From Verrucomicrobiales bacterium (GTDB lineage Bacteria > Verrucomicrobiota > Verrucomicrobiia > Limisphaerales > UBA11320), in contig JAEUHE010000203.1 of NCBI GenBank assembly GCA_016793885.1, positions 52,066-116,065 on the forward strand: a DNA stretch of 64,000 bases, in the 5' to 3' direction. The notes beneath the pieces are model-generated. The model did not search any database and was not told the DNA's origin. It worked only from the letters and a program-made list of their open reading frames with translations. A program made the position numbers and the translations under genes. Positions 24,195-33,041 of this stretch are shown in pieces (the stretch's first letter is position 1; every line of letters begins with the position of its first letter).

Positions 24195-27050
24195 TTACGG
24201 CAGTGTCCGCGCCCGCACAAATTCCTTCTGGTGGCTGATCTGGAGCAAATTTGTGACGGAATCCACCGGGGCCGCAGGCACGGTATTGGTCGCAAACGCT
24301 TCCCACTTCAGCAGATCCTCCGACCGCTCCAAGGCATACTTCATGCCGTTGCGGCCGGTGAGAACCAAGGAGGTGGACTTAGCGCCTGAATGGGTTTCGC
24401 CCAGGGTCAGTTCCGCCGTGCGGCTATGCAGTCGAAATTCATCCATCAACTGGTTCCGTTCACTGTACATCTGCCAGTCCAGGTTGAGTCCATACACCTC
24501 CATGAGATCGAAGTGGGTATTGGCGTACTCCACCTCGAACATGGGCCACTGGGCTACGCGTTCGGTGTCCACCGTTCCACCGCCGCCGCCGCTGACCACA
24601 TACATTACGCCCTGGTTCATCCCTCGAGAGTAGGCATGCGTGTGACCGCAGATCACGATATCGACGCCATTCGCAGCAAACACAGGAGTCCACAACTGAC
24701 GCACCCAGGTCTCGCCAACGTAGCCGCCGCCATTCCAAAAATCGGTCCACGGGGGCTTATGAAAGCAAACGATCCGGAACGCCGCCCGCTGAACTTCGGG
24801 ACGCTGCAACTCGGTCCGAAGCCAGGTCAACTGCTCGGGCACCGTTGTCGAATCAATCTCGCTGTCCAAGAAGAAGAACCATGAGTTGCCGTAGGGGAAA
24901 CTGAACCAGGCCTCATTGCCAGGCAACGAACTATAAGCGTAGGCTAGAGCGTGCTCGCCATCATGGTTGCCACGGGCAAACAATACCGGCGTGGTCTGCG
25001 CGGCGCTCATGTGCTCCAAGGGCTTGAACCAAAAATCATGCCAGTCGGAGAGATTGTTGCCGCTGTTCACCATGTCGCCCGCCACGCAAATCATGTTCGG
25101 CACATGGCTCAGAATATTGGAAATATGGGTCTTCAGCGTGCCCGTACCGTCATGGTTATCTCCCCACCAAGCCACCGCAAAGGGGGAGTCCTGGCGCGGG
25201 GCCGTCCGGAAGCTATAAACCGCCGTCCGCTCCAGACCGCTGCGCACTTGGTATCGATAGGCCGTCTCAGGCTGCAGCCCCGTGATCGTCACGCGGTGAA
25301 CATAATGCGTCGCATCGATTTGGAGCGTCGACACCTTGCGCTCGACGTTTTCTCCAACCTCCTGAACACCCCAAGCGACATCATGCGTGACATCGTTGCC
25401 GTCCGTTTCCCAGAGGAGGGTCATCGCATCCTGCCGGTAATCTTGAAGCATCGGCAGCTTGGTAATGCGCGGACGCTTGATCGCCGGGGCTGGACGCGTC
25501 AGTTTCAGAACAAGATCGTCCGCCATGCTGTCATTGTCGGCATCGCGACGATGCTTTCCAATCACCTCCAAACTGAGTCGACGGGTTCCCGGCGGGAGCA
25601 ATCCAGCGACGCGCTGGCGGGACCAGACGCCCGTGGCGGGAAGGATACTGCGGATCGAACTCAGTTCGACGCCGTCGGCATCCAAGTACCGTATCTGATA
25701 ATAGACCTGGTCGTCGAACGTGCCGGCATCAAATAGATTTCTCAACCAGCCCTCGACCGTGATCTGAGAGAGATCGTCGAGTTCCTGGTCGGAGAACCCA
25801 GCGGCATTCAGGTCCACCAACTGAACCACCCTGCTCTCCGGGGCCTTGGTCGCTTTCCCTCCGTGGAGGAAACGGGTTCCGGAGCGCGGAATCCCCTTAC
25901 CCTGGCCACTCAACAACACGACCGGGCTTCCCGCTTGCACGGTCCAGTTCGTAAGGCTTTGCTCAAAACCACCGTTACGTTGGAGCTCGACGCCATATTT
26001 GGGATTCAGCGTGGAGGATCCGTCGATCGAGAAAAAGTCGTCGGAAAAATCGACCAGATTGGTATCAGCCAGAGGGATCAGGCGAACCCGATAGTTGGAC
26101 GCATTCCCGATGTATCGATCGAGGGCGACCGCCAGTTTGCCGGCGTTGAGGGCCACCGTCCCAAAATCGGTCCGCAGCGCCTGCCCTTGCCACAATTGAA
26201 GCTGCGCAAAACCCACCGGATTCTCCGCCTGCCAACGAATTTCCGGTTGGGTTCCAGCCGTGAGCACCTCACCGCCGTTGGGATACAGGAGACGGACTTG
26301 AGTGGGCGCCGCCCGGGGAATACCCAGAGCCCGCGGCCCCCCGAGTGCAGCAACGTCTCCGTCGCTGAGCGCATCCCCCCGGACCTGGACGCTGTTCAGG
26401 AGACCGGCGCTCGTCTCTTGGTCATTGTCGGCAAATAGCAGCAGAACCGGCCCAAGCGAGAACCGGCCATCCAAGGTTACCCCGGCGGTCTGCGTCTGGA
26501 CCAACTGTCCATCAATGTAGCTCTTCAAAACCCCTTGCCCCGCGTCCACCACCAAGGCCAGCCGATGCCATTCGCCATCTGACGCGACGCCCCCATAGTT
26601 GCCGCTGATGCCCAGGGCCCCGGCCCGGTTTAAGAACCAGTCGGCATCGTTGGAGTTTGCCGACGTAGTCTGGAGCAGTGCGGTGTAGTCGGTAGTCCGC
26701 GCCTCAAACCGAACATCCATAATCAGCGTGTAGCGGTTGACCAAGGTACCGCCGCCGTTGGCGGCGAGTCGGTGAGTCAGGCGCAACAGGGTGCCCCGCG
26801 TGAAGGCCGCTACCTGGGCAGATTCACCCGCGATTTCGGAGCTGGTGTACGTCAAACCCGCCCGGGTGGCAGGCGGTGAAAAACTCAGGGCGATCGTGCT
26901 TCCCCCCGAAGACTCAGCCAAACTCGCGTTCAGGTCCCACTGCGATGCGTACGGCGCCAAGGCGCCATGACAACGGTCCTTCCCCAGGCCCAAAAACACC
27001 ATCAGCAACCCGAGCCAGACTGGCGACAACGACGCACGCATAGTAATCAT
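24195..27050 (-). CDS. Secreted LamG-domain and purple-acid-phosphatase-like metallophosphoesterase
   Basis: A 951-residue exported protein (signal residues about 5-30). It has a LamG/concanavalin-like domain to about residue 235, a second beta-sandwich region, and then a fibronectin-like domain preceding a calcineurin-type phosphoesterase at about 620-860. The metal motifs are in order and complete: WWGDNHDG, VAGDMVN, ARGNHDGEHA, CFHKPPW and CGHTHAYSRG. The arrangement FN3-like plus phosphoesterase is that of purple acid phosphatases. The LamG part suggests binding to a glycan or the cell surface. The gene is convergent with the methyltransferase gene and divergent from recQ. Confidence 0.87.
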   Translation of the reverse strand: MITMRASLSPVWLGLLMVFLGLGKDRCHGALAPYASQWDLNASLAESSGGSTIALSFSPPATRAGLTYTSSEIAGESAQVAAFTRGTLLRLTHRLAANGGGTLVNRYTLIMDVRFEARTTDYTALLQTTSANSNDADWFLNRAGALGISGNYGGVASDGEWHRLALVVDAGQGVLKSYIDGQLVQTQTAGVTLDGRFSLGPVLLLFADNDQETSAGLLNSVQVRGDALSDGDVAALGGPRALGIPRAAPTQVRLLYPNGGEVLTAGTQPEIRWQAENPVGFAQLQLWQGQALRTDFGTVALNAGKLAVALDRYIGNASNYRVRLIPLADTNLVDFSDDFFSIDGSSTLNPKYGVELQRNGGFEQSLTNWTVQAGSPVVLLSGQGKGIPRSGTRFLHGGKATKAPESRVVQLVDLNAAGFSDQELDDLSQITVEGWLRNLFDAGTFDDQVYYQIRYLDADGVELSSIRSILPATGVWSRQRVAGLLPPGTRRLSLEVIGKHRRDADNDSMADDLVLKLTRPAPAIKRPRITKLPMLQDYRQDAMTLLWETDGNDVTHDVAWGVQEVGENVERKVSTLQIDATHYVHRVTITGLQPETAYRYQVRSGLERTAVYSFRTAPRQDSPFAVAWWGDNHDGTGTLKTHISNILSHVPNMICVAGDMVNSGNNLSDWHDFWFKPLEHMSAAQTTPVLFARGNHDGEHALAYAYSSLPGNEAWFSFPYGNSWFFFLDSEIDSTTVPEQLTWLRTELQRPEVQRAAFRIVCFHKPPWTDFWNGGGYVGETWVRQLWTPVFAANGVDIVICGHTHAYSRGMNQGVMYVVSGGGGGTVDTERVAQWPMFEVEYANTHFDLMEVYGLNLDWQMYSERNQLMDEFRLHSRTAELTLGETHSGAKSTSLVLTGRNGMKYALERSEDLLKWEAFATNTVPAAPVDSVTNLLQISHQKEFVRARTLP

Positions 27051-27196
27051 TCCAAGAGATTACATCGTAACCCAGGATAGCCGTCAGAACAAGCACGGTC
27101 TGCGGACCACGGTCCAGGAACCCACACCTACGGACGGTGCGTTCCCCCTGAATCAGACTTGAAGTCACTGCCATTCCTCGGCATAAGCACGCGGTC

Positions 27197-29425
27197 ATGA
27201 GTGAGGATGTTTCCCGGTTAGTCAGTGCGCTAAGTCAATATTTCGGTTTTTCGTCGTTCCGGCCGTTGCAGCAGGAAATCATACAGGATGCCCTGGCCGG
27301 CAACGACGTGTTGGCGCTGCTGCCGACCGGCGGGGGCAAATCGCTGTGCTTCCAGCTACCCGCGCTCGTGCTCCCCGGCCTCACGGTGGTGGTCTCACCG
27401 CTCATCGCCCTCATGAAGGACCAGGTGGACGCCCTCCAGGCTGCGGGAGTCGCAGCCACCTTTCTCAACTCGAGCCTCGAAGCCGAGCAAGCGCGCTCCC
27501 GACTTCGCGGGCTTCACCAAAACGAGTTCCGCCTTCTCTACGTCGCCCCCGAGCGGCTCATGATCCCCGGTTTCCTGGACGACCTCCGTCGCTGGAACGT
27601 CAAACTCTTCGCCATTGACGAGGCTCACTGCATCAGTGAATGGGGACATGATTTTCGGCCCGAATACCGCCAGTTGGCCTCGCTCCGCGATCTGTTCCCC
27701 GGTGTGCCCATGATGGCTTTAACAGCCACCGCCACCGAGCAGGTCCGCAGCGACATCCTCAAACAGCTCAAGCTCAAGGTCACCCGCCAATACGTGGCCA
27801 GCTTCAATCGGCCCAACCTGACCTACCGAGTCATCCCAAAACAATCCGGTTACCAGCAGCTGCTGAAGTTTGTGCGGGGACGTCGTCGCGAAGCCGGGAT
27901 TGTCTACTGTCAAAGCCGCAAGGGCGCCGAAGGGCTGGCCGCCAAACTTTGCGAAGATGGAATCCCCGCCGCGGCCTACCACGCCGGCCTTGAACCGGGC
28001 GACCGAGCGCGCAACCAAGAACGCTTCCTCCGCGATGAAGTCAAAGTGATTTGCGCCACCATCGCGTTCGGGATGGGAATCAACAAACCCAACGTCCGAT
28101 TCGTGGTCCACTATGATCTTCCCAAAAACCTCGAGGGTTACTACCAGGAGACCGGACGCGCCGGTCGCGATGGGCTACCCAGCGAGTGCCTGCTGTTGTT
28201 TGGCCTGGGGGATGTCATCAAGTGTGAGCACTTCATCGCCCAGAAGACCGATCCCCTCGAGCAGGAGCGCGCCCGCAAGCAGCTTCAAGTGATGGCTCAG
28301 TATGCCGAAAATCCCGACTGCCGCCGAAAAGTGCTGCTCGCTTACTTCGGGGAGGCCTTTTCTGGAAGCCCTTGTGGATCGTGCGACAACTGTCTGAATC
28401 CGCGGGAGAGCTGGGACGCCACGCTCCCCGCCCAAAAACTTCTCTCCTGCGTCTACCGGATCCGGGAGTTCAGCGGTTACAGCACCGGTATGAACCACGT
28501 CAGCGATGTGCTTACCGGCGCGGATCACCAGCGGATGAAGGATCTGGGCCACCAGCAGCTTTCCACCTTCGGGATCGGGAAGGAACATTCCCGGCAGGAG
28601 TGGACGGCCATGGGACGGGAGCTGATCCGGCTGGGATACCTGCAGATGTCTGTTGGACAATTTCCCACTGTGGAACTGACCCAGGCCGGGCGCGACCTTC
28701 TGAAGAATCGCACCCGGATCCACCTGACCCGACTGCCCGCCGGAAGCGCACTGAGCACCGATGAGTCCGAGGGTTCGCGCGTCTCCGGCACGCCCAAGCA
28801 ACGGGTCGGCGATATTGAGTGTGATGAGATCTTGTTTGACCGGCTCCGGGAAGTGCGGAAGCGATTGGCGGACGAGCGAGATGTTCCCGCTTACATCATC
28901 CTATCCGACGTCGCACTGCGACAGATGTCGCGCCACTATCCTTCTTCAGAGAGCGAGCTGATCCGGATCAACGGTATCGGAGAAAAGAAGCTCAAGGATT
29001 TCGGAGCCATCTTGTTGAAAGAAATCGCGGAGCACCTGGAAGGGAATCCCCGACTCGCCTTCGGCACAGCCTCCGCGCGTCCGGCGGCGCGTCCGGCCTC
29101 CGCTCAGATTTCGACCACGGTCCGGGAAAGTCTCCAGCTGTTTCGCAAAGGCGAGAGCATCGAAACAATCGCGCAAAAGCGGCAGCTGGGTGCGAGCACG
29201 ATCATTGGGCACCTCGCGCTGGCGGTCGAGGCTGGGGAAACGATCAACGCGGGATCCCTACTGAAACCGGAGGACATCCCCATCATCCGAACAGCCTTGG
29301 AAAACCATGGTTTCGACAATGTAAGCGGAGCCTTCGATTCCCTCAAAGGACGCTACACCTACGGGCAGATCCGCCTGTTCCAAGCGTTCGAAACCGCACG
29401 ACGCAACCAAGCCCAACCAAGGTAG
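27197..29425 (+). CDS. recQ: ATP-dependent DNA helicase RecQ
   Basis: A 742-residue RecQ helicase that unwinds DNA 3'-5' in recombination and repair. Walker A is LLPTGGGKS (41-49), the DEAH box is IDEAHCISEWGHDFRP, and motif VI is YQETGRAGRDGLPSE. The zinc cysteines follow at CRRKVLLAYFG and CGSCDNC. A winged-helix RQC domain and an HRDC domain (ILFDRLREVRKRLADERDVP to GIGEKKLKDFG) come next. An additional C-terminal helix-turn-helix of about 90 residues (ESLQLFRKGESIETIAQKR) is present in a subset of RecQ proteins. A 146-bp gap separates it from the divergent phosphatase gene and must contain both promoters. The stop codon abuts the tandem repeat array. Confidence 0.96.
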   Translation: MSEDVSRLVSALSQYFGFSSFRPLQQEIIQDALAGNDVLALLPTGGGKSLCFQLPALVLPGLTVVVSPLIALMKDQVDALQAAGVAATFLNSSLEAEQARSRLRGLHQNEFRLLYVAPERLMIPGFLDDLRRWNVKLFAIDEAHCISEWGHDFRPEYRQLASLRDLFPGVPMMALTATATEQVRSDILKQLKLKVTRQYVASFNRPNLTYRVIPKQSGYQQLLKFVRGRRREAGIVYCQSRKGAEGLAAKLCEDGIPAAAYHAGLEPGDRARNQERFLRDEVKVICATIAFGMGINKPNVRFVVHYDLPKNLEGYYQETGRAGRDGLPSECLLLFGLGDVIKCEHFIAQKTDPLEQERARKQLQVMAQYAENPDCRRKVLLAYFGEAFSGSPCGSCDNCLNPRESWDATLPAQKLLSCVYRIREFSGYSTGMNHVSDVLTGADHQRMKDLGHQQLSTFGIGKEHSRQEWTAMGRELIRLGYLQMSVGQFPTVELTQAGRDLLKNRTRIHLTRLPAGSALSTDESEGSRVSGTPKQRVGDIECDEILFDRLREVRKRLADERDVPAYIILSDVALRQMSRHYPSSESELIRINGIGEKKLKDFGAILLKEIAEHLEGNPRLAFGTASARPAARPASAQISTTVRESLQLFRKGESIETIAQKRQLGASTIIGHLALAVEAGETINAGSLLKPEDIPIIRTALENHGFDNVSGAFDSLKGRYTYGQIRLFQAFETARRNQAQPR

Positions 29426-29979
29426 GGGAGAATCTCTCCCCACCCCATATCGTCACGGCGGTAGGGCGAGACTCTGTTCGAGCCCACTCCTACCCCAGGC
29501 TGTGGATGACATGAGGGTAACTCCGCGAGGGCCGACAGGTATTCATCACTCCCCAGGCTCTCCGCGACGCGGCCCCTACCCTTTGGACGACGCAGGGCCC
29601 TTCAGGGCTCGAGTGGAATCTCGCCCTACCCAGTGTCAAACCGCTTCGCGGTCAAATCTCCCCCTACCCCACATCGTCACGGGGTAGGGAGAGACTCTGT
29701 TCGAGCCCACTCCTGCCCCAGGCTCTGGATAACATGAGGGCAACCCCGCGAGGGCCGACAGGTGTTCATCACTCCCCAGGCTCTCCGCGACGCGGCCCTT
29801 CCCCGTTCGACCACCCAGGGCCCTTCAGGGCTCGAGTGGAATCTCTCCCTACCCCGTGTCAAACCGCTTCGCGGTCAAATCTCCCCCTACCCCACATCGT
29901 CACGGGGTAGGGAGAGACTCTGCTCGAGCCCACTCCTGCCCCAGGCTGTGGATGACATGAGGGTAACTCCGCGAGGGCC
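29426..29979. repeat. Tandem array of a 223-bp repeat, left of the RAYT gene
   Basis: About 2.5 units in head-to-tail order. The landmark CCGCTTCGCGG occurs at 29641 and 29864, and CCCTTCAGGGCTCG occurs at 29598 and 29821, both giving a 223-bp period. The first unit begins at the recQ stop codon, and the third stops after GCGAGGGCC at 29979. Each unit contains imperfect inverted arms (TAGGG.GAGA...CGAGCCC and GGGCTCGAG...TCTC.CCCTA) and small hairpins such as CCTACCCC/GGGGTAGG and CCGC-TTC-GCGG. Confidence 0.9.
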
Positions 29980-30038
29980 AAAGACCGCGACGAATTGGAA
30001 CGGGTTTCAGGGGAATTCCATAGACAACCTCGTGCCTT

Positions 30039-30530
30039 GTGTTTATTTCCCATCCCTTAATGAAGGAGGACTATTTCGGTGAAGCTGGGCGGAAACGCCC
30101 GTCCGAAGCCGTTCACATACAGCAAGGGGAACCCAACTGGGTATGGGCCACCGTATGCACAGAAAACCGAGAACCCTGGCTGACTTGCCAAGAGGCGCAT
30201 CTGATTCTGCGAGAAGTGTGGTCCAGCGCAACGATGTGGCTGGTGAGCGACTACATTCTGATGCCGGATCATCTCCACTTTTTTGCTGCCCCCCGGCAAT
30301 CTGAATACCCATTCACTGCCTGGGTCACCTATTGGAAACGCCAATGTCGCAACCACCATCAGCATCCCGCTTGGAAATGGCAAGCGGGTGTGTTTCACCA
30401 TCGACTCCGAAATGATGAGAGCTACGCTGAGAAATGGAGCTATCTTCGTGGGAATCCTGTCCGCGATCAGTTGGTGAAAAAGGAAGAGGACTGGCCATTC
30501 CAGGGACGGATTCACGACATCCGTTGGTAG
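30039..30530 (+). CDS. REP-associated tyrosine transposase (RAYT, IS200/IS605-like Y1 family)
   Basis: A 163-residue Y1-type HUH endonuclease. The metal-binding HUH motif is MPDHLHFFAAP, and the RAYT signature ESYAEKWSYLRGNPVRDQLV supplies the presumed catalytic tyrosine just before GNPV. RAYTs are domesticated IS200/IS605-like single-strand DNA transposases that recognise REP palindromes and are thought to spread them. The frame opens with GTG at 30039, and the ATG at 30060 is an equally possible start. Neither has a convincing ribosome binding site. It is enclosed by 223-bp repeats on both sides, which are presumably its substrates. Other REP systems show the same close linkage. Confidence 0.88.
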   Translation: MFISHPLMKEDYFGEAGRKRPSEAVHIQQGEPNWVWATVCTENREPWLTCQEAHLILREVWSSATMWLVSDYILMPDHLHFFAAPRQSEYPFTAWVTYWKRQCRNHHQHPAWKWQAGVFHHRLRNDESYAEKWSYLRGNPVRDQLVKKEEDWPFQGRIHDIRW

Positions 30531-30543
30531 GTCTAGGATGGCC

Positions 30544-31015
30544 GGCTCTCCGCGACGCGGCCCCATATCGTCACGGCGGTAGGGCGAAACTCCGTTGAGC
30601 CCACAAGAGCCCCAGGCTAAGGATGACAAATGGGCAGCTCCGCGAGGGCCACCAGGCGATCGACACCATCTCGACTCTCCACGACGCGACCCTTCCCCGT
30701 TCGGCAACCCAGGGCCCATCGCGGCTCGAGCGGAAATCAGAACTATAAACCTCGTCGGACCGCTTCGCGGTCAAATCTCCCCCTACCCCACATCGTCACG
30801 GGGTAGGGAGAGACTCTGCTCGAGCCCACTCCTGCCCCAGGCTGTGGATGACATGAGGGTAACTCCGCGAGGGCCACCAGGTGATCGTCGCCCCCCAGGC
30901 TCTTCACGAAGCGGCCCTTCCCCGTTCGACCACCCAGGGCCCTTCAGGGCTCGAGTGGAATCTCGCCCTACCCCATGACGAACCACTTCGCTTCCAAACC
31001 TCGCCCTACCCCCTA
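30544..31015. repeat. Tandem 223-bp repeats, right of the RAYT gene
   Basis: This resumes with GGCTCTCCGCGACGCGGCCC, the part of the unit that follows the point where the left array stops. A diverged unit comes next (AACTATAAACCTCG variant near 30741), then a near-consensus unit from 30760. The landmark appears again as CCACTTCGCT at 30983, exactly 223 bp later. It ends close to the stop codon of the Ig-domain gene. Confidence 0.88.
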
Positions 31016-31030
31016 ATCGCATCAGACCAC

Positions 31031-33016
31031 CTATTGACGGCGAATCCGGAAGAACCGCGCGGGGGCGGTGGTCGTATCCACTTGCCAGGAGAACTTGCCG
31101 GTCTCAACCGCAGTGTGCGTCAGCACCGATGTCCAGGACGATGGCTCCAATCCATCAGTGGACTCCACCTCGTACCTTTGACCAGCGGACACCAGAGCCG
31201 ACAACGTCAGTTGCGAGTTCAGCAAGCCCTCCACCTCCACGGTCAGGGGTGCCAACGGAGGTGCCAAGGTCAAGCGTGCCGAGGTCGTCATCGAGCCGAA
31301 GCCATTGCTGGCAACGAGCGTATAAAGACCCGCATCTGCCGCAGAGACCGCTGCGATACTGAGCGTCGGCTCCGTCTTTCCCGCCAGCTCAACACCATCG
31401 TGAAGCCATCGATAAACAATCGGTGCGGTACCGCTCACAGCACCGGTGAATCCAGCGGGGCTCCCTTCCTGAACTTCGGTGTCGGTGATCGCCGTCACGA
31501 GGGAAACCGGCTGATTCGGAATCCCGGTCTCGGTGGTCAACGCGATGCCCAATGCCAGATCGGAGCTACTGCTGCCCGTCTGATGAACTTCCACCGCCAG
31601 AACATTGTCCCCCTCCACGAGGTGACTGCCGGACAGCACAAACGGCCCTTCGGCCGCAGCGGTTCCTACCGAGCGATTTGAGAGAGTGGAATACACAACA
31701 TTCACCAGATTGGTGTCCATACCCACGCGAAGAATCTCCTGGCCGTTCAGGTAAAGAACGGCTCCATCGTCGAGAATCGTGTTGAGGCGCAAACGGGTTG
31801 TCGCAGGGTCGCCCGTGAAGTTGAAGTGAGTGCGGAAATAATAGGTGAGCCGACCCAAGGTGAGCGCGGTGCCTTTTGCCGCCGGGAGAGCGGCGCTTCC
31901 GACGTAAAGCAACCCAGTGCCCGTGGACCAAGCCGTGTCGTTAAAAGCCGGATCTTCCCACTTCACCGAGTCAAGATTCGCGGTCTGGTTATATTTCCAG
32001 GAGGCGTTCATCGCCACCCGTGACGCGGTATTCGTCGTGTATCCGTAATTCAGCGTCAGGAGCGCCGGAGCACTCGTCGCCTGCCCCAGCTCATTCAGCA
32101 CGAGAACCGAGTAAGAACCCAAGCTCTGCGAGTTGAGGCCGGTGAGGGACAGGACGGCATTGGTCTCGCGCTCAAGCGCGATTCCATCCTTAAGCCACTG
32201 GTAGCTCAGGGGTAACTTGCCGCCCGCCAGAACGCGAAATTGCGCACCGCCACCAAACGGGGCTTGCAACGCAACCGGCTCCCCGTTCACGGACGGCGGC
32301 CCGTTGACGACCACCGCGGCGACATGACTGGTCACCGACCCCGCCACATTGGTAACCCACAGCGCATAGTCGCCCGCCTGGGAGGAAGTCAAACTCGACA
32401 GCGTCACCGTGGCGTTGGTGGCCCCGGCCACACGTTCCCCATTAAAGAGCCACTGATACTTCAATGGGCCCGTGCCGCTCGCCGTCGCCGTCAACGTCGC
32501 GGATTCACCCGGCTCGACTACGGTCCCCTGCGGCTGCTGAGTAATCGCCGGCGGGGTTCCGTTGGGAACTACGGTCAGGACAAAGGTGGCGCTCACTGTC
32601 CGATCCGCCCCGCTACTGGAGTTATCCTTGGCCGTGAGGCCGATCCGGAACACGCCGTCCACCGTGGGCGTGCCGGTCAAGAACCAGGTGGTGCTTCCCG
32701 AGGTTCCTTGGAGCTTGATGCCGGCGGGAAGCGGCGCGGCCGTCCAGTAGTGGGCCGGGTCAGGTGCCGTGGTTAAACGCACAGTAAAGGGCTGTCCATT
32801 GGTTGCCTTGCCAGCGAGCGCGCTCGTGATGAGCGTGGAGGCTCCGGCAACGGCCTGCACGCTCCCCATCGCAGCAGCGCCGCCGGCGGCCCAACGGAAG
32901 AGGATGATGATCATGTTCATGGCGGGCGGCGGCAGCAACGAAGCCATGCGAACGAGGGGCGCAAACTGCAACAACAGGGTGAGCAACATCAGGGGTAATC
33001 TAAATAGACGCATCAT
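31031..33016 (-). CDS. Membrane-anchored multi-Ig-domain surface protein
   Basis: A 661-residue protein with two N-terminal hydrophobic segments (about 3-25 and 33-55). A putative-Ig/cadherin-like domain follows (PAGIKLQGTSGSTTWFLTGT), then at least three immunoglobulin-like domains with the repeated signatures GPLKYQWLFNGERV, LPLSYQWLKDGIAL and APIVYRWLHDGVEL, each closed by DAGLYTLVASN-type strands. A beta-sandwich region between them has WEDPAFNDTAWSTG, as in verrucomicrobial galactose-binding-like modules. Such proteins are abundant in the phylum and probably mediate adhesion or glycan binding. No enzyme motif was seen. Confidence 0.8.
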   Translation of the reverse strand: MMRLFRLPLMLLTLLLQFAPLVRMASLLPPPAMNMIIILFRWAAGGAAAMGSVQAVAGASTLITSALAGKATNGQPFTVRLTTAPDPAHYWTAAPLPAGIKLQGTSGSTTWFLTGTPTVDGVFRIGLTAKDNSSSGADRTVSATFVLTVVPNGTPPAITQQPQGTVVEPGESATLTATASGTGPLKYQWLFNGERVAGATNATVTLSSLTSSQAGDYALWVTNVAGSVTSHVAAVVVNGPPSVNGEPVALQAPFGGGAQFRVLAGGKLPLSYQWLKDGIALERETNAVLSLTGLNSQSLGSYSVLVLNELGQATSAPALLTLNYGYTTNTASRVAMNASWKYNQTANLDSVKWEDPAFNDTAWSTGTGLLYVGSAALPAAKGTALTLGRLTYYFRTHFNFTGDPATTRLRLNTILDDGAVLYLNGQEILRVGMDTNLVNVVYSTLSNRSVGTAAAEGPFVLSGSHLVEGDNVLAVEVHQTGSSSSDLALGIALTTETGIPNQPVSLVTAITDTEVQEGSPAGFTGAVSGTAPIVYRWLHDGVELAGKTEPTLSIAAVSAADAGLYTLVASNGFGSMTTSARLTLAPPLAPLTVEVEGLLNSQLTLSALVSAGQRYEVESTDGLEPSSWTSVLTHTAVETGKFSWQVDTTTAPARFFRIRRQ

Positions 33017-33041
33017 AATAATTCCGGGAGGTGAGTGCCGT

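Noticed and set aside
29426..31015. CRISPR array
   Set aside because: The repeated unit is 223 bp and contiguous, with no short repeats separated by unique spacers and no cas genes.
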